Shown here in pieces: positions 48,830-57,588 of a stretch of 64,000 nt of DNA (position 1 is its first letter; each line of letters begins with the position of its first letter). Both the position numbers and the translations under genes were made by a program. Below the pieces are notes generated by a model. That model had not been told where the DNA came from. It saw nothing but the letters and a program-made list of their open reading frames with translations, and made no database searches. Source of the DNA: Phytomonospora sp040655735 (lineage in GTDB: Bacteria > Actinomycetota > Actinomycetes > Mycobacteriales > Micromonosporaceae); contig NZ_JBFAKK010000002.1 of the NCBI RefSeq assembly GCF_040655735.1, positions 620,001-684,000 of the forward strand. The letters are read 5' to 3'.

Positions 48830-50218
48830 ATGACGCACGCCGAGAAGTTCGACACCGCCCGCTGGCAGGCCCGTTTCGATGAACTGCGCGCCGCCAACAA
48901 GGTTCCCGGAGCGAGCCTCGCGATCCTCGTCGACGGCGAGATCCACGAACTCGCCTCCGGAGTACTGCACCGCGGCACCGGGGTCGAGGCCACGACCGAC
49001 TCGCTCTTCCAGGTCGGCTCGATCACCAAGGTCCACACCGCGACGCTGGTCATGCGCCTGGCCGACGAGGGCCGCCTCGACGTCGACGCCCCCGTCCGCG
49101 CCGTCCTGCCCGACTTCGCCGTCGCCGACGAGAAGGCCTCGGCCACCATCACCGTCCGGCAGCTGCTGTCCCACACCAGTGGGCTCACCTGCGACTTCAC
49201 CCACGACACGGGCCGCGGCGACGACTGCCTCGCCAAGTACGTCGAAGCCGCCCGCGAGGTGGCCCTCGACCTCGAACCCGGCACCGGGAGCTCGTACTCC
49301 AGCGTCGGCTACAACGTCCTCGGCCGCATCGTCGAGGTCCTCACCGGCCTCACCTGGGACCAGGCACTACAGGACCTCCTGTGCGCGCCCCTCGGACTGG
49401 CGCACACCGTCAGCCTTCCCGAGGACGTCCTGCGCTTCCGCGCCTCCATGGGCCACCTCGCCGGACCGGACGGCGAGCCCGAACCGGCCCCCTCCTGGAA
49501 CCCGCTGCCGCGCTCCTCGGCGCCCTACGGCGGGCAGTTGTGCTCCACCGCCGCCGACCTCGTCCGCCTGACCCGGATGCACCTCGACGGGGGCGTGGCA
49601 GCCGACGGCACCCGCGTCATGTCGGCCGCCGCCACCGAGCGGATGCGCGAGCGCGTCGTCGACTCCCCCGACAAGTGGACCGTCTTCGCCGACGGCTGGG
49701 GCCTGGGCTGGACCCTCTACGACTGGAACGGCGTGCCCGGCTTCGGCCACGACGGCGCCACCATCGGCCACTACGGCTTCCTGCGCGCCGAACCGGTCTC
49801 CGGCCTCGTCGTCGCCCTCCTCACCAACGGCGGAGGCTCCCGCAACCTCTACACCACCCTGTTCGCCGAACTGCTCGCCGAGTTCGCCGGCGCGACCCCG
49901 CCGCCGCCCTTCGCCCCGCCCGCCGAGCCGCCGGCCGTCGACATGGCGCCCCTGGTCGGCGTCTACCAGCGGGAGGGCGTGCGCATCACCATCAGCGTCG
50001 AGGACGGCCGCCCGCACGTCGTCTACGCCTTCATCGACGGCATGGCCGGACTCTCCGACCCCTTGGAGAGCGACATGATCCCGGTGTCGGAAACCGTCTT
50101 CGCCGCCGGCGGCGCGGGCTCGTTCAGCGAGGACTGGATGCCGGTCATCTTCGCGACCCTCGCCGACGGCTCGACCGCCTGCTACGTCGGCATGCGCGCC
50201 ACGCCGAAGGTCGCCTGA
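48830..50218 (+). CDS. Serine hydrolase of the beta-lactamase class C/PBP4* family
   Basis: 462 residues from ATG 48830 with GAGGAG upstream. Catalytic motifs: SITK (nucleophile Ser, in LFQVGSITKVHTATL), YSSVGYN as the YxN motif and FGHDGATIGHYGFLRAE replacing KTG. A C-terminal beta-barrel-like domain of about 110 residues (MAPLVGVYQREGVRITISVE) follows, as in D-aminopeptidase/PBP4*-type enzymes. No signal peptide, so cytoplasmic. Could hydrolyse esters, D-peptides or amides; substrate unreadable. Confidence 0.9.
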   Translation: MTHAEKFDTARWQARFDELRAANKVPGASLAILVDGEIHELASGVLHRGTGVEATTDSLFQVGSITKVHTATLVMRLADEGRLDVDAPVRAVLPDFAVADEKASATITVRQLLSHTSGLTCDFTHDTGRGDDCLAKYVEAAREVALDLEPGTGSSYSSVGYNVLGRIVEVLTGLTWDQALQDLLCAPLGLAHTVSLPEDVLRFRASMGHLAGPDGEPEPAPSWNPLPRSSAPYGGQLCSTAADLVRLTRMHLDGGVAADGTRVMSAAATERMRERVVDSPDKWTVFADGWGLGWTLYDWNGVPGFGHDGATIGHYGFLRAEPVSGLVVALLTNGGGSRNLYTTLFAELLAEFAGATPPPPFAPPAEPPAVDMAPLVGVYQREGVRITISVEDGRPHVVYAFIDGMAGLSDPLESDMIPVSETVFAAGGAGSFSEDWMPVIFATLADGSTACYVGMRATPKVA

Positions 50219-50235
50219 GCACGCCGCCCGCCACA

Positions 50236-50261
50236 CCCCGGCCCGCGTCGAAGGGCCGGGG
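50236..50261 (+). terminator. Hairpin after the serine hydrolase gene
   Basis: CCCCGGCCC (50236-50244) pairs with GGGCCGGGG (50253-50261) around 8 nt, 17 bp after the stop. Confidence 0.7.
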
Positions 50262-50305
50262 TGAACCGTGTCCCCGACCGGCCGGGCCCTCGTAGGCTAC
50301 GGGGC

Positions 50306-51736
50306 ATGGACGCCACACCGATCTGGATCGCGGGAGCACCCGAACACGGCACCGAGGTCCTCACCGTCACCCACCCGTACAACGGATCCGAGGTCGGCAG
50401 CACCACCCACGCCACCGAGGAGCAGGTGGAGCGCGCGATCTCCGCCGCCGCCGAGGTCGCCGACGAGGCCGCCGCGCTGCCCGTCCACGTGCGCGCCGCC
50501 GCCCTCGACCACGTCTCGCGCTCGCTGGCCGAGCGGCACGAGGAGGTCGCGCGGCTGATCACCGCCGAGAACGGCAAGCCGATCACCTGGGCGCGCGTCG
50601 AGGTCAACCGGGCCGTCAGCACCTTCCGGTGGGCGGCCGAGGAGGCCCGCCGCTTCGACGCCACCACGCAGGACCTCGGCGCCGACCCGGGCATGGTCGG
50701 CCGCCTCGCGGTCACCAGGCGCTTCCCGCGCGGCCCGGTCCTGGGCATCAGCCCCTTCAACTTCCCGCTGAACCTGGTGGCGCACAAGGTCGCGCCCGCG
50801 ATCGCCGTCGGCGCGCCCATCGTCCTCAAGCCCGCGCCCGCCACGCCGCTGTCGGCGCTGCTGCTGGGCGAACTGCTCGCCGGGACCGACCTGCCCGAGG
50901 GCATGTTCTCGGTCTTCTGCGTGCCCAACGAGCAGGCGCCCGCGCTGGTCGCCGACGAGCGCCTGCCGGTGGTGTCCTTCACCGGCTCGGTGCCGGTCGG
51001 CTGGTCGATCGCCGAGTCCGTGCCGCGCAAGAGCGTCACGCTCGAACTCGGCGGGAACGCCGCCGTCCTGGTGTGCGCCGACTGGTCGTCCGAAGAGGAC
51101 CTCGAGTGGGCCGCGACGCGCATCGCGACCTTCTCCAACTACCAGGCCGGGCAGAGCTGCATCGCCGTCCAGCGCGTGTACGCCGACGCCTCGGTCTACG
51201 AGGAGCTGGCCGCGCGCGTCGTCGCCAAGGTCGCCGATCTGCGCGACGGCGATCCGTCCCAAGAGGACGTCGTGGTCGGGCCGCTCATCGACACCGCCGC
51301 CGCCAAACGCGTCGAGGAGTGGGTCGGGGAGGCCGTCGAGGCCGGGGCGCGGGTGCTGACCGGTGGAACCCGCTACGGCGCCGCCTACGCGCCGACCGTC
51401 CTGGCCGACGCGCCCGCCTCGGCGAAGGTCGTCGCCGAGGAGGTCTTCGGGCCGGTGCTGACCGTGGCGTCCGTCGACTCCCTCGACGAGGGCCTCGCCG
51501 CGATCAACGACTCCCGTTTCGGGCTCCAGTCGGGGATCTTCACCCACGACACCGCCACCGCCTTCCGCGCCCACCGCGAGCTGAAGGTCGGCGGGGTGGT
51601 CGTCGGCGACGTGCCCAGCTTCCGCGCCGACCAGATGCCCTACGGCGGGGTCAAGGACAGCGGGGCGGGCCGCGAAGGGCTACGTTCGGCGATGGACGAC
51701 TACACCGAGGCGCGGGTGCTCATCTTGCGCACCTGA
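50306..51736 (+). CDS. NAD(P)-dependent aldehyde dehydrogenase
   Basis: 476 residues from ATG 50306, 7 nt after the -10 box TAGGCT (50293-50298): leaderless. ALDH motifs: ISPFNFPLNLVAHKVAPAIA, SFTGSVPVGWSI, catalytic Glu in LELGGNAAVL, catalytic Cys in NYQAGQSCIAVQRVY, and EEVFGPVLTV. Oxidises an aldehyde to acid, possibly acylating or glyceraldehyde-type; the SCIAVQRVY context resembles the non-phosphorylating GAPDH-like branch. Lone gene between two hairpins. Confidence 0.92.
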   Translation: MDATPIWIAGAPEHGTEVLTVTHPYNGSEVGSTTHATEEQVERAISAAAEVADEAAALPVHVRAAALDHVSRSLAERHEEVARLITAENGKPITWARVEVNRAVSTFRWAAEEARRFDATTQDLGADPGMVGRLAVTRRFPRGPVLGISPFNFPLNLVAHKVAPAIAVGAPIVLKPAPATPLSALLLGELLAGTDLPEGMFSVFCVPNEQAPALVADERLPVVSFTGSVPVGWSIAESVPRKSVTLELGGNAAVLVCADWSSEEDLEWAATRIATFSNYQAGQSCIAVQRVYADASVYEELAARVVAKVADLRDGDPSQEDVVVGPLIDTAAAKRVEEWVGEAVEAGARVLTGGTRYGAAYAPTVLADAPASAKVVAEEVFGPVLTVASVDSLDEGLAAINDSRFGLQSGIFTHDTATAFRAHRELKVGGVVVGDVPSFRADQMPYGGVKDSGAGREGLRSAMDDYTEARVLILRT

Positions 51737-51785
51737 AGATCAACCCGCCCTTGACCGCTCGGCGGATGATCGCGATACTCAGTCG

Positions 51786-51810
51786 GCCGCGGTCCGCAAT
51801 GGACCGCGGC
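51786..51810 (+). terminator. Hairpin between the aldehyde dehydrogenase and ABC genes
   Basis: GCCGCGGTCC (51786-51795) pairs with GGACCGCGGC (51801-51810), loop GCAAT. Ends the ALDH message or forms the ABC leader. Confidence 0.65.
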
Positions 51811-51835
51811 GGCTGGTGGAAATGGGGAGGTGGCC

Positions 51836-53689
51836 GTGGCCGACAAAGGTCCCGGTTTAACGGCTCTGGGCGCGCGCGGAGGCCGCGCCGTGGCACTGAC
51901 CTGGCGGGCCGGGCCGTACGCGGCCTCGATCAACCTGGTCATCACGGTCCTGCAGGGACTGCTGCCGGCCGTCATCGCGTCGCTGACGGCGCTGCTGCTG
52001 ACCGGCATCCAGCACCCTGAGCCATCGCGTCCCGACCCGATGCTGCTGGTCACCGGAATCGCCGTGGCCGGCGTGATCCTTGTGGTCCTGCCGTACCTGT
52101 CCACCTACACCGACGCGCGCGTGCGTCGGCAGCTCACGCTGGTCGTGCAGGACAAGCTCTTCGCCGCCGTCAACCGCTTCGGCGGGATGATGCGCTTCGA
52201 GAACCCGGCCTTCCTCGACCGGCTCCGGCTGGCGCAGCAGGCCGCGATGACCGCGCCCGACCAGGTCACCGGCTCGCTGTTCCAGATCGTGCAGGGCACG
52301 CTGTCGGTGGTCTCCTTCCTCGGCGTGCTCATCGTGATCAGTCCGATCATGGCCGCGATCACCGTCGTGGCGGCGATCCCGGTGCTGATCGTGCAGATCG
52401 TGATCAGCAGGGAACGCGTCGAGATGATGTGGAAGATCAGCCCGCGCAACCGGCGGCAGCTGTTCTACCAGATGCTGCTGCTCGACCTGGCCGCCGTGAA
52501 GGAGGTCCGGCTCTTCGGGCTCGGCGACTTCCTGCTCGGCAGGCTGCGCACCGAGACCGCGGCGATCAACATCGCCGAGGAGAAGGTCGAGCGCAGGTCG
52601 CTGCTGTTCCAGACGCCGCTGGGCGGGCTGAGCGCGATCATCGCCGGCGGCGGTCTCCTGTGGATAGTCGCCGGCGCGGTACGCGGCGACTTCACCATCG
52701 GCGACGTGTCGATCTTCGTGGCCGCCGTCGCCGGTGTGCAGGGCGCGCTGAGCGGGATCGTCAGCTCGCTCTCCCAGGCGCACCACGCGCTGCTGCTCTT
52801 CGGGCACTTCGTCGACGTGTCCGACATGGACTCCGACCTGCCGCCGGTGAGCGACCCCAAGAAGATCGGCTCCCTCAAGGACGGCATCGAGCTGTCCGAC
52901 GTGTGGTTCCGCTACACCGACGACGGGCCGTGGATCCTCAAGGGCGTCGACCTGACCATCCCCAGTGGACAGTCCCTGGCCCTGGTCGGCCTCAACGGCG
53001 CCGGCAAGAGCACCATGGTCAAGCTCCTGTGCCGCCTCTACGACCCCACCAAGGGCGCGATCCGCTGGGACGGCGTCGACATCCGCGAGATCGACCCGGC
53101 CGACCTGCGCACGCGCATCTCCGCGGTCTTCCAGGACTACATGTCCTACGACCTGACCGCCGCGGAGAACATCGGCGTCGGCGACCTCGCGCACATCGGC
53201 GACCGCGAGCGCATCGTCGAGGCCGCGCACAAGGCCGACGCGCACGACAAGGTCACCGAACTCGCCCACGGCTACGACACGATGCTGTCGCGGATCTTCT
53301 TCCAGGGCGAGGACAACGACGATCCCGAGCAGGGCGTGAGCCTGTCGGGCGGGCAGTGGCAGCGCATCGCCCTGGCCCGCGCGCTCATGCGCGCCAAGCG
53401 CGACCTGCTGATCCTCGACGAGCCCAGCTCGGGCCTCGACGCCGCCGCCGAGCAGGCCGTGCACGACAAACTGCGCGAGTACCGGACCGGCGCGACGAGC
53501 GTGCTCATCTCGCACCGCCTGGGCGCCGTCCGGCACGCCGACCGGATCGTGGTCCTCGCCGAGGGCCGCATCATCGAGTCCGGTGACCACGACGAGCTGC
53601 TCCGCCTCGACGGTGAGTACGCGCGCCTGTTCAACATCCAGGCCGCCAACTACACCGGCGACTTCGCCCGCGAGGACGTCACCTCGTGA
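51836..53689 (+). CDS. ABC exporter, fused membrane and ATPase domains
   Basis: 617 residues from GTG 51836, chosen because GGGGAGG (51824-51830) then has proper spacing; GTG 51830 lies inside that site. Five to six transmembrane segments in residues 20-310, then an ATPase domain: Walker A GLNGAGKST near 380, Q-loop VFQDYMSYDLTAAEN, signature LSGGQWQR, Walker B LLILDEPSSGLD and H-loop SHRLGAV. The insert FFQGEDNDDPEQGVSLSG is typical of exporters found in lanthipeptide and other peptide clusters. Works as a homodimer. An S26 peptidase is encoded 70 bp on, but no precursor peptide is near. Confidence 0.92.
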   Translation: MADKGPGLTALGARGGRAVALTWRAGPYAASINLVITVLQGLLPAVIASLTALLLTGIQHPEPSRPDPMLLVTGIAVAGVILVVLPYLSTYTDARVRRQLTLVVQDKLFAAVNRFGGMMRFENPAFLDRLRLAQQAAMTAPDQVTGSLFQIVQGTLSVVSFLGVLIVISPIMAAITVVAAIPVLIVQIVISRERVEMMWKISPRNRRQLFYQMLLLDLAAVKEVRLFGLGDFLLGRLRTETAAINIAEEKVERRSLLFQTPLGGLSAIIAGGGLLWIVAGAVRGDFTIGDVSIFVAAVAGVQGALSGIVSSLSQAHHALLLFGHFVDVSDMDSDLPPVSDPKKIGSLKDGIELSDVWFRYTDDGPWILKGVDLTIPSGQSLALVGLNGAGKSTMVKLLCRLYDPTKGAIRWDGVDIREIDPADLRTRISAVFQDYMSYDLTAAENIGVGDLAHIGDRERIVEAAHKADAHDKVTELAHGYDTMLSRIFFQGEDNDDPEQGVSLSGGQWQRIALARALMRAKRDLLILDEPSSGLDAAAEQAVHDKLREYRTGATSVLISHRLGAVRHADRIVVLAEGRIIESGDHDELLRLDGEYARLFNIQAANYTGDFAREDVTS

Positions 53690-53759
53690 CGGCTGGCCGG
53701 TGTGCGGCGGACGTGAGACGGTTGGGTGCAGGTGGCACATGAGGCGAGGGGCTTAGTCG

Positions 53760-54257
53760 ATGCCGTGGTGGTTGGTTGCAGTGGGCGCACTGGTCCTTGC
53801 CGGACTCGTGGCGGCGTGGTGGGTTCACCGCGCTTACGTCGCGATCACCGTCGAGGGCAGCAGCATGACGCCGACCCTCGCCCCGGGCGACCGGGTGCTG
53901 ATCCGGCGCGGCAGGCGCGGCCTCAAGCGCGACCGGATCGTGGTGATCCGCGAGCCCACCGGCCTCGGGGGCTGGTCGCAGTCGCCGCCCGCCGGGCGTG
54001 ACCTGCGCGCCTCGGGCTGGTACATCAAGCGCGCGGTGGCGATGCCGGGCGACCCGATGGACGCGCGCGTCGTGGGGCACGGCGACGTCGTCCCGGACGG
54101 GCACATCCTCGTCATCGGCGACCACCCGCACAGCGGCGACTCCAAGCAGCACGGGCCCTGCCCGGTCGACCAGATCCTCGGCGTCGTCGTGCGCCGGATG
54201 GAGCGGGCGCCCTCGTACTCACGTGAAGGTGATCGCGAGCCCGGCTACGGCCAGTAG
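53760..54257 (+). CDS. S26-family signal peptidase
   Basis: 165 residues from ATG 53760. N-terminal anchor WWLVAVGALVLAGLVAAWWV, then box B EGSSMTPTLAPGDRVLI with the nucleophile Ser, and the general-base Lys in WYIKRAVAMPGD; the final GDHPHSGDSKQHG matches box E. Single short catalytic domain as in SodX/LepB-like actinobacterial enzymes rather than housekeeping LepB. Together with the ABC exporter upstream it could form an export-and-process unit. Overlaps the convergent DUF202 gene by 39 bp. Confidence 0.88.
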   Translation: MPWWLVAVGALVLAGLVAAWWVHRAYVAITVEGSSMTPTLAPGDRVLIRRGRRGLKRDRIVVIREPTGLGGWSQSPPAGRDLRASGWYIKRAVAMPGDPMDARVVGHGDVVPDGHILVIGDHPHSGDSKQHGPCPVDQILGVVVRRMERAPSYSREGDREPGYGQ

Positions 54258-54515
54258 GAGCACCAGCCCGACGAGGCCCAGCGCCGTCCGCGTGGGCAGC
54301 GGTCCCGGCGGGACGGCGTCCATGTCGAGGATGCGGCGGTGGGCGACCACCAGCGCCGCGGCCCACAGCAGGGCCGTGACGGCGATCAGCGCGGCGTCGG
54401 TGCGCCCGGCGCCGCTGAGGGCCGGTTTGCAGAAGAACATCCCGGCGACCGAGAAGGACAAGATCGTGCGCCGCCAGGCGAGGCGGGTCCGTTCGGCCTG
54501 GAGTCCCTGCGGCAT
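54219..54515 (-). CDS. DUF202 membrane protein, second of a pair
   Basis: 98 residues from ATG 54515, one base after the stop of the partner gene. DUF202 motif ERTRLAWRRTIL, then three transmembrane segments. DUF202 proteins usually come as two adjacent unlike copies, as here, and are probably obligate partners in the membrane. No activity is known. Confidence 0.88.
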   Translation of the reverse strand: MPQGLQAERTRLAWRRTILSFSVAGMFFCKPALSGAGRTDAALIAVTALLWAAALVVAHRRILDMDAVPPGPLPTRTALGLVGLVLLLAVAGLAITFT

Positions 54516-54516
54516 G

Positions 54517-54903
54517 TCAGGGGGCCTTGGTGAAGGTGATGTAGACCAGCACGGCCACCGCGCCGATGGTGATGACGATCGCCAGGGCCGCCGGGAACCG
54601 CGTCGGAGGCAGGTCCCGGCCGTGGCGCATGGCCCACTCGCAGCGCAGCCACCGGGAGACCGCGCGCAGCGCGCAGGCCGCGCCGACGGCGATGAGGCCG
54701 ACGGCGAGGACGTCGCGCAGGGCGCCCCACTTCTCGGCCGACAGGAACTGGGCCATCGCGATGCCGCCGGCGATGAGCGCCAGCGCGGTGCGGATCCAGG
54801 CGAGGAAGGTGCGCTCGTTGGCCAGCGAGAAGCGGTAGTCGGGGGCGGTGCCCTCGTCGTTGAGTCGCTCGGGGCGGAACCAGAGCTTGATCATGCCGCG
54901 CAC
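54517..54903 (-). CDS. DUF202 (YidH-like) membrane protein, first of a pair
   Basis: 128 residues from GTG 54903, which lies 6 nt after a TAACCT -10 box (54910-54915) and so is probably leaderless; ATG 54894 is the alternative. Motif ANERTFLAWIRTALAL after an acidic/aromatic N-terminus, then three transmembrane helices (MAQFLSAE, VLAVGLIAVGAACALRAVSR, AIVITIGAVAVLVYIT). Like E. coli YidH. Coupled to the second DUF202 gene. Confidence 0.88.
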   Translation of the reverse strand: MRGMIKLWFRPERLNDEGTAPDYRFSLANERTFLAWIRTALALIAGGIAMAQFLSAEKWGALRDVLAVGLIAVGAACALRAVSRWLRCEWAMRHGRDLPPTRFPAALAIVITIGAVAVLVYITFTKAP

Positions 54904-55003
54904 CAGGTCAGGTTACGCAGCACCGGTCCAGGCGGCGGCGCGCACCGTGAAATGGGTGACATCCCCGACGCCTCCGGGGGCGCCCCCGGGTCACAATGAG
55001 CCC

Positions 55004-55720
55004 ATGACCCGCGCCGCCCAGGCCTCCGCCGGCCCCATCCCCGCCTACCTGGCGGAACTCCGCTCGACCCTCCACGGGTCGCGCCGGCGGGTCGAGGACA
55101 TGCTGCGCGAGGCGAGGCACGGCCTGGAGGACACCGCCGAGGCCTACGAGGCCGACGGAATGGCGGCCGGGGAGGCGGCGCGCGCTGCCGTCGAGGAGTT
55201 CGGCACGGTCGCCGAGATCGCCCCGGACTACCAGGTCGAGCTGGCCGCGACGGCCACGAAGCGCTCGCTGCTGTTCTTCGCGCTGCTCGTCCCGGCCGGC
55301 AACGTCATGGCCTGGCTCCAGTGGCGCGAGGCACCGCCGCTGGCACACCAGCCGCCGCCGGGAACGTGGATCCTGTCGCTGGCCACCGACCTGATCGCCT
55401 GGACCGTCGTGGGCGCCTCCCTGCTGGGCGTGCTCGCGATGACCTTCGGCGCCGGCCGGTTCGTGTTCCGCCCGGCCTTCGCCAGGGCGGCGGCCACCGC
55501 GATCTTCACGGTCCTGGTGACGACCTTCGTGTCCGGCCTCGCGCTGACCTTCATGTTCGCCTCGGCGCGCGGGATACAGCCGGCGGAGCTGGCCACCGAA
55601 CTTCCCGGGATCGGTTACCTCGTCGCATGGGTCGGCCTGACCTGGTGCGGGATCCGCTGCCTTCGCACCGGCCGGCACGCCGAGCGGCTGCGCGACCGTG
55701 CGCCGGTGTACGCGGGCTAG
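55004..55720 (+). CDS. Membrane protein with a permease-prefix (HAAS-like) domain
   Basis: 238 residues from ATG 55004, 6 nt after CACAAT (54992-54997), a leaderless arrangement. Residues 10-80 form the permease-prefix/HAAS helical domain (YLAELRSTLHGSRRRVEDML, AVEEFGTVAEIAPDYQVELA). Four transmembrane segments follow. In related loci such proteins are encoded with PadR regulators and help sense or tune membrane transporters; no PadR gene is adjacent. Regulatory role is inferred only. Confidence 0.8.
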   Translation: MTRAAQASAGPIPAYLAELRSTLHGSRRRVEDMLREARHGLEDTAEAYEADGMAAGEAARAAVEEFGTVAEIAPDYQVELAATATKRSLLFFALLVPAGNVMAWLQWREAPPLAHQPPPGTWILSLATDLIAWTVVGASLLGVLAMTFGAGRFVFRPAFARAAATAIFTVLVTTFVSGLALTFMFASARGIQPAELATELPGIGYLVAWVGLTWCGIRCLRTGRHAERLRDRAPVYAG

Positions 55721-55775
55721 CAATTCTGGCAGGATCCGTCCACATCCTTCCCTTTGCGGACGACGGAGTGACGCG

Positions 55776-56912
55776 ATGACCCGTGCCAAACCCGACGGTG
55801 TCCCACCCGAGGCGGTCTGGTCCGACGAGGACGGCGAATGGGTCCTCGCCGACCACGACGAGCTCGGGCGCATGCGTGGCGTGGTGACCTACTGGCGCCC
55901 CGACGGAACCCTGCTCAGCCGCTGCTCCTTCGCCGACGGCGTCCCGCACGGCGGCTTCGAGCGCTACCACGAGAACGGCGAGGTCTCGCGCTCCGGCACC
56001 TTCGCGCACGGCGTCCTCGACGGCCTCGACACCTGCCACCGCTCCACCGGCGAGACGACCGAGACGGCCTTCCCCGTCGACGCGATGCCCGCCAACGTCT
56101 GGCGCTACGAGCGCGACCTCGTCGGCGGCCGCTCGATCTCGGGCCGCTGGTTCGACGCCGAAGGACGGCAGGTCACCGACACCGGCGAACCGCTCCCCGC
56201 ACGGCCCGCCGGCGTGCCCGCGGCGGCGGTCTACTTCAGCGGCAGCGGCCACTGGACCGAAGGACGCGTCGACGAGAACGGCGAACAGGGCCTGTGGCGC
56301 TACTGGGCCGCCACCGGTGAGCCCCTGGGCGAACGGGACATGCGCGACGGCGCCGAACTCGAACGCCGCCGGTTCCTCGGCCCCGACCACGGCGCCGCCG
56401 TCACCGCCCTGCGCGACGGGCGCGGCGCCGACGCCCTCTCCGCCGCGCGCGCCTTCTGGGACCGCGCCGACAGCGTCGAGGAGGTCGTCATCGCCGGCAG
56501 CGTGCTCGCCGACGCGCTGATCGGTGTCGCCGGTGCCGACGCCGAGCGCCGCGAGCTGCTGGCCACGGTCGCCGAGGCGGGTGAGCCGGGCGAAGCGAAC
56601 ACACCCGAGGGCCGTGCCTGCCATGTCGCGCAGGCGCGGGCCTTCGGCTGGCTGGCCGCCTACAAGCTCGACGACGGGGACCCGCAGACCGCCGCCGTGC
56701 TCAGCCGCCGGGCGATGGCGCTGGAGCACGGCCGCGGGCCCTGCGCCGCGCGGGTCACGCTCGTGCACGCGCTCGTGCGGATCGGGCTGACCGAAGAGGC
56801 CTTCGAGCTGGTCGGGCTCACGCTGGCCGAGGCGCCCGACTTCGCGGGCTTCGAGCACGTCGTCACCGACCCGGCCTACCTGGCGTGGTCGGAGGAGAAG
56901 GCGCGCGAGTAG
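55776..56912 (+). CDS. MORN-variant (YwqK-like) repeat protein
   Basis: 378 residues from ATG 55776 (CGGAG upstream). Residues 30-190 carry MORN-variant repeats with the usual DGT/NG...G pattern (YWRPDGTLLSRCSFADGVPH, YHENGEVSRSGTFAHGVLDG, WFDAEGRQVTDTGEP, VDENGEQGLWRYWAATGEPL). Residues 215-378 are a helical, TPR-like domain (AALARALSAARAF-type helices, AYKLDDGDPQTAAVLSRRAM). YwqK-type proteins are annotated as antitoxins of wall-anchored toxins, but no toxin gene is adjacent. Cytoplasmic. Confidence 0.75.
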   Translation: MTRAKPDGVPPEAVWSDEDGEWVLADHDELGRMRGVVTYWRPDGTLLSRCSFADGVPHGGFERYHENGEVSRSGTFAHGVLDGLDTCHRSTGETTETAFPVDAMPANVWRYERDLVGGRSISGRWFDAEGRQVTDTGEPLPARPAGVPAAAVYFSGSGHWTEGRVDENGEQGLWRYWAATGEPLGERDMRDGAELERRRFLGPDHGAAVTALRDGRGADALSAARAFWDRADSVEEVVIAGSVLADALIGVAGADAERRELLATVAEAGEPGEANTPEGRACHVAQARAFGWLAAYKLDDGDPQTAAVLSRRAMALEHGRGPCAARVTLVHALVRIGLTEEAFELVGLTLAEAPDFAGFEHVVTDPAYLAWSEEKARE

Positions 56913-56922
56913 GGCACGAAAG

Positions 56923-56949
56923 CGGCCCGGTCCGCGAGGGACCGGGCCG
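56923..56949. terminator. Bidirectional hairpin
   Basis: CGGCCCGGTCC (56923-56933) pairs with GGACCGGGCCG (56939-56949) around GCGAG, between convergent genes. Confidence 0.8.
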
Positions 56950-56980
56950 ATCGGGTGTCGGGTGCCGCCGGCTGTCAGGC

Positions 56981-57421
56981 CTAGTCGGAGTCGGTGTCGG
57001 TGTCGATCTCGTGGCGGGTGACCTCGCCGTTGTTGGCGTCGACGCTGACCTCGTGGTATTGGCCGTCGGCTCCGTAGACGCCGACCTTCCAGCGGGGCGC
57101 CTCGGCGGTGCCGTCGAGGTCGATCTCGTACACGACGCCGCCGCCGACCTCGGTGGCCGCGGTCTCGGCGGCCTGCGCGAGGGTCACCGTGGTGGTGACG
57201 GGCGCGACGCCGTCGTCGCCGAGCTCGTTCTTGTCGTCGGTGCCGTCGTCGTCGCCCTCCTGGCGGCCGGAGGTGGTCGGGACGGTCGTTTCCTTGTCGT
57301 CGTCCTGACTGTCGGCGACAGCGGCGGTCGCGGTGGCCGCTCCGCCGAGGACGAGCGCGGCGACGGCGCCGATGACGATCCAGCGGCGGCGGCCGGTGAG
57401 CTTCGTGAGCATCTTCTTCAT
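56981..57421 (-). CDS. Exported or anchored PepSY-domain protein
   Basis: 146 residues from ATG 57421. N-terminal signal/anchor RRRWIVIGAVAALVLGGAAT, an acidic low-complexity linker, and one PepSY domain (VTLAQAAETAATEVGGGVVY, WKVGVYGADGQYHEVSVDAN, GEVTRHEI). PepSY domains act in inhibition or sensing in the cell envelope and are often encoded beside OmpR-type two-component systems, as is the case 1 kb downstream here. Confidence 0.85.
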   Translation of the reverse strand: MKKMLTKLTGRRRWIVIGAVAALVLGGAATATAAVADSQDDDKETTVPTTSGRQEGDDDGTDDKNELGDDGVAPVTTTVTLAQAAETAATEVGGGVVYEIDLDGTAEAPRWKVGVYGADGQYHEVSVDANNGEVTRHEIDTDTDSD

Positions 57422-57504
57422 GGCGGGTCCTCTCGGGTGGGCTGTTATGTGACCACCGTGCCCGGGAAGGGCTGAAGCCTCGCTTAAGCGGGCTGAAGGG
57501 GGCT

Positions 57505-57588
57505 TAAGGCTTGCGCGCCTCCACCAGGTTTCCGCCCGGAGGGCAGAGGACAAGACGACGCGGGTACGGCCTAAGGCTTGCGCGCCTC
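57505..57588. repeat. Duplicated 3' end of the methyltransferase gene
   Basis: TAAGGCTTGCGCGCCTC occurs at 57505-57521 and 57572-57588. The second copy encodes the last residues of the methyltransferase; the first, read on the same strand, again spells LVEARKP followed by a stop. Offset 67 bp. A relic of a duplicated or slipped gene end. Confidence 0.6.
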
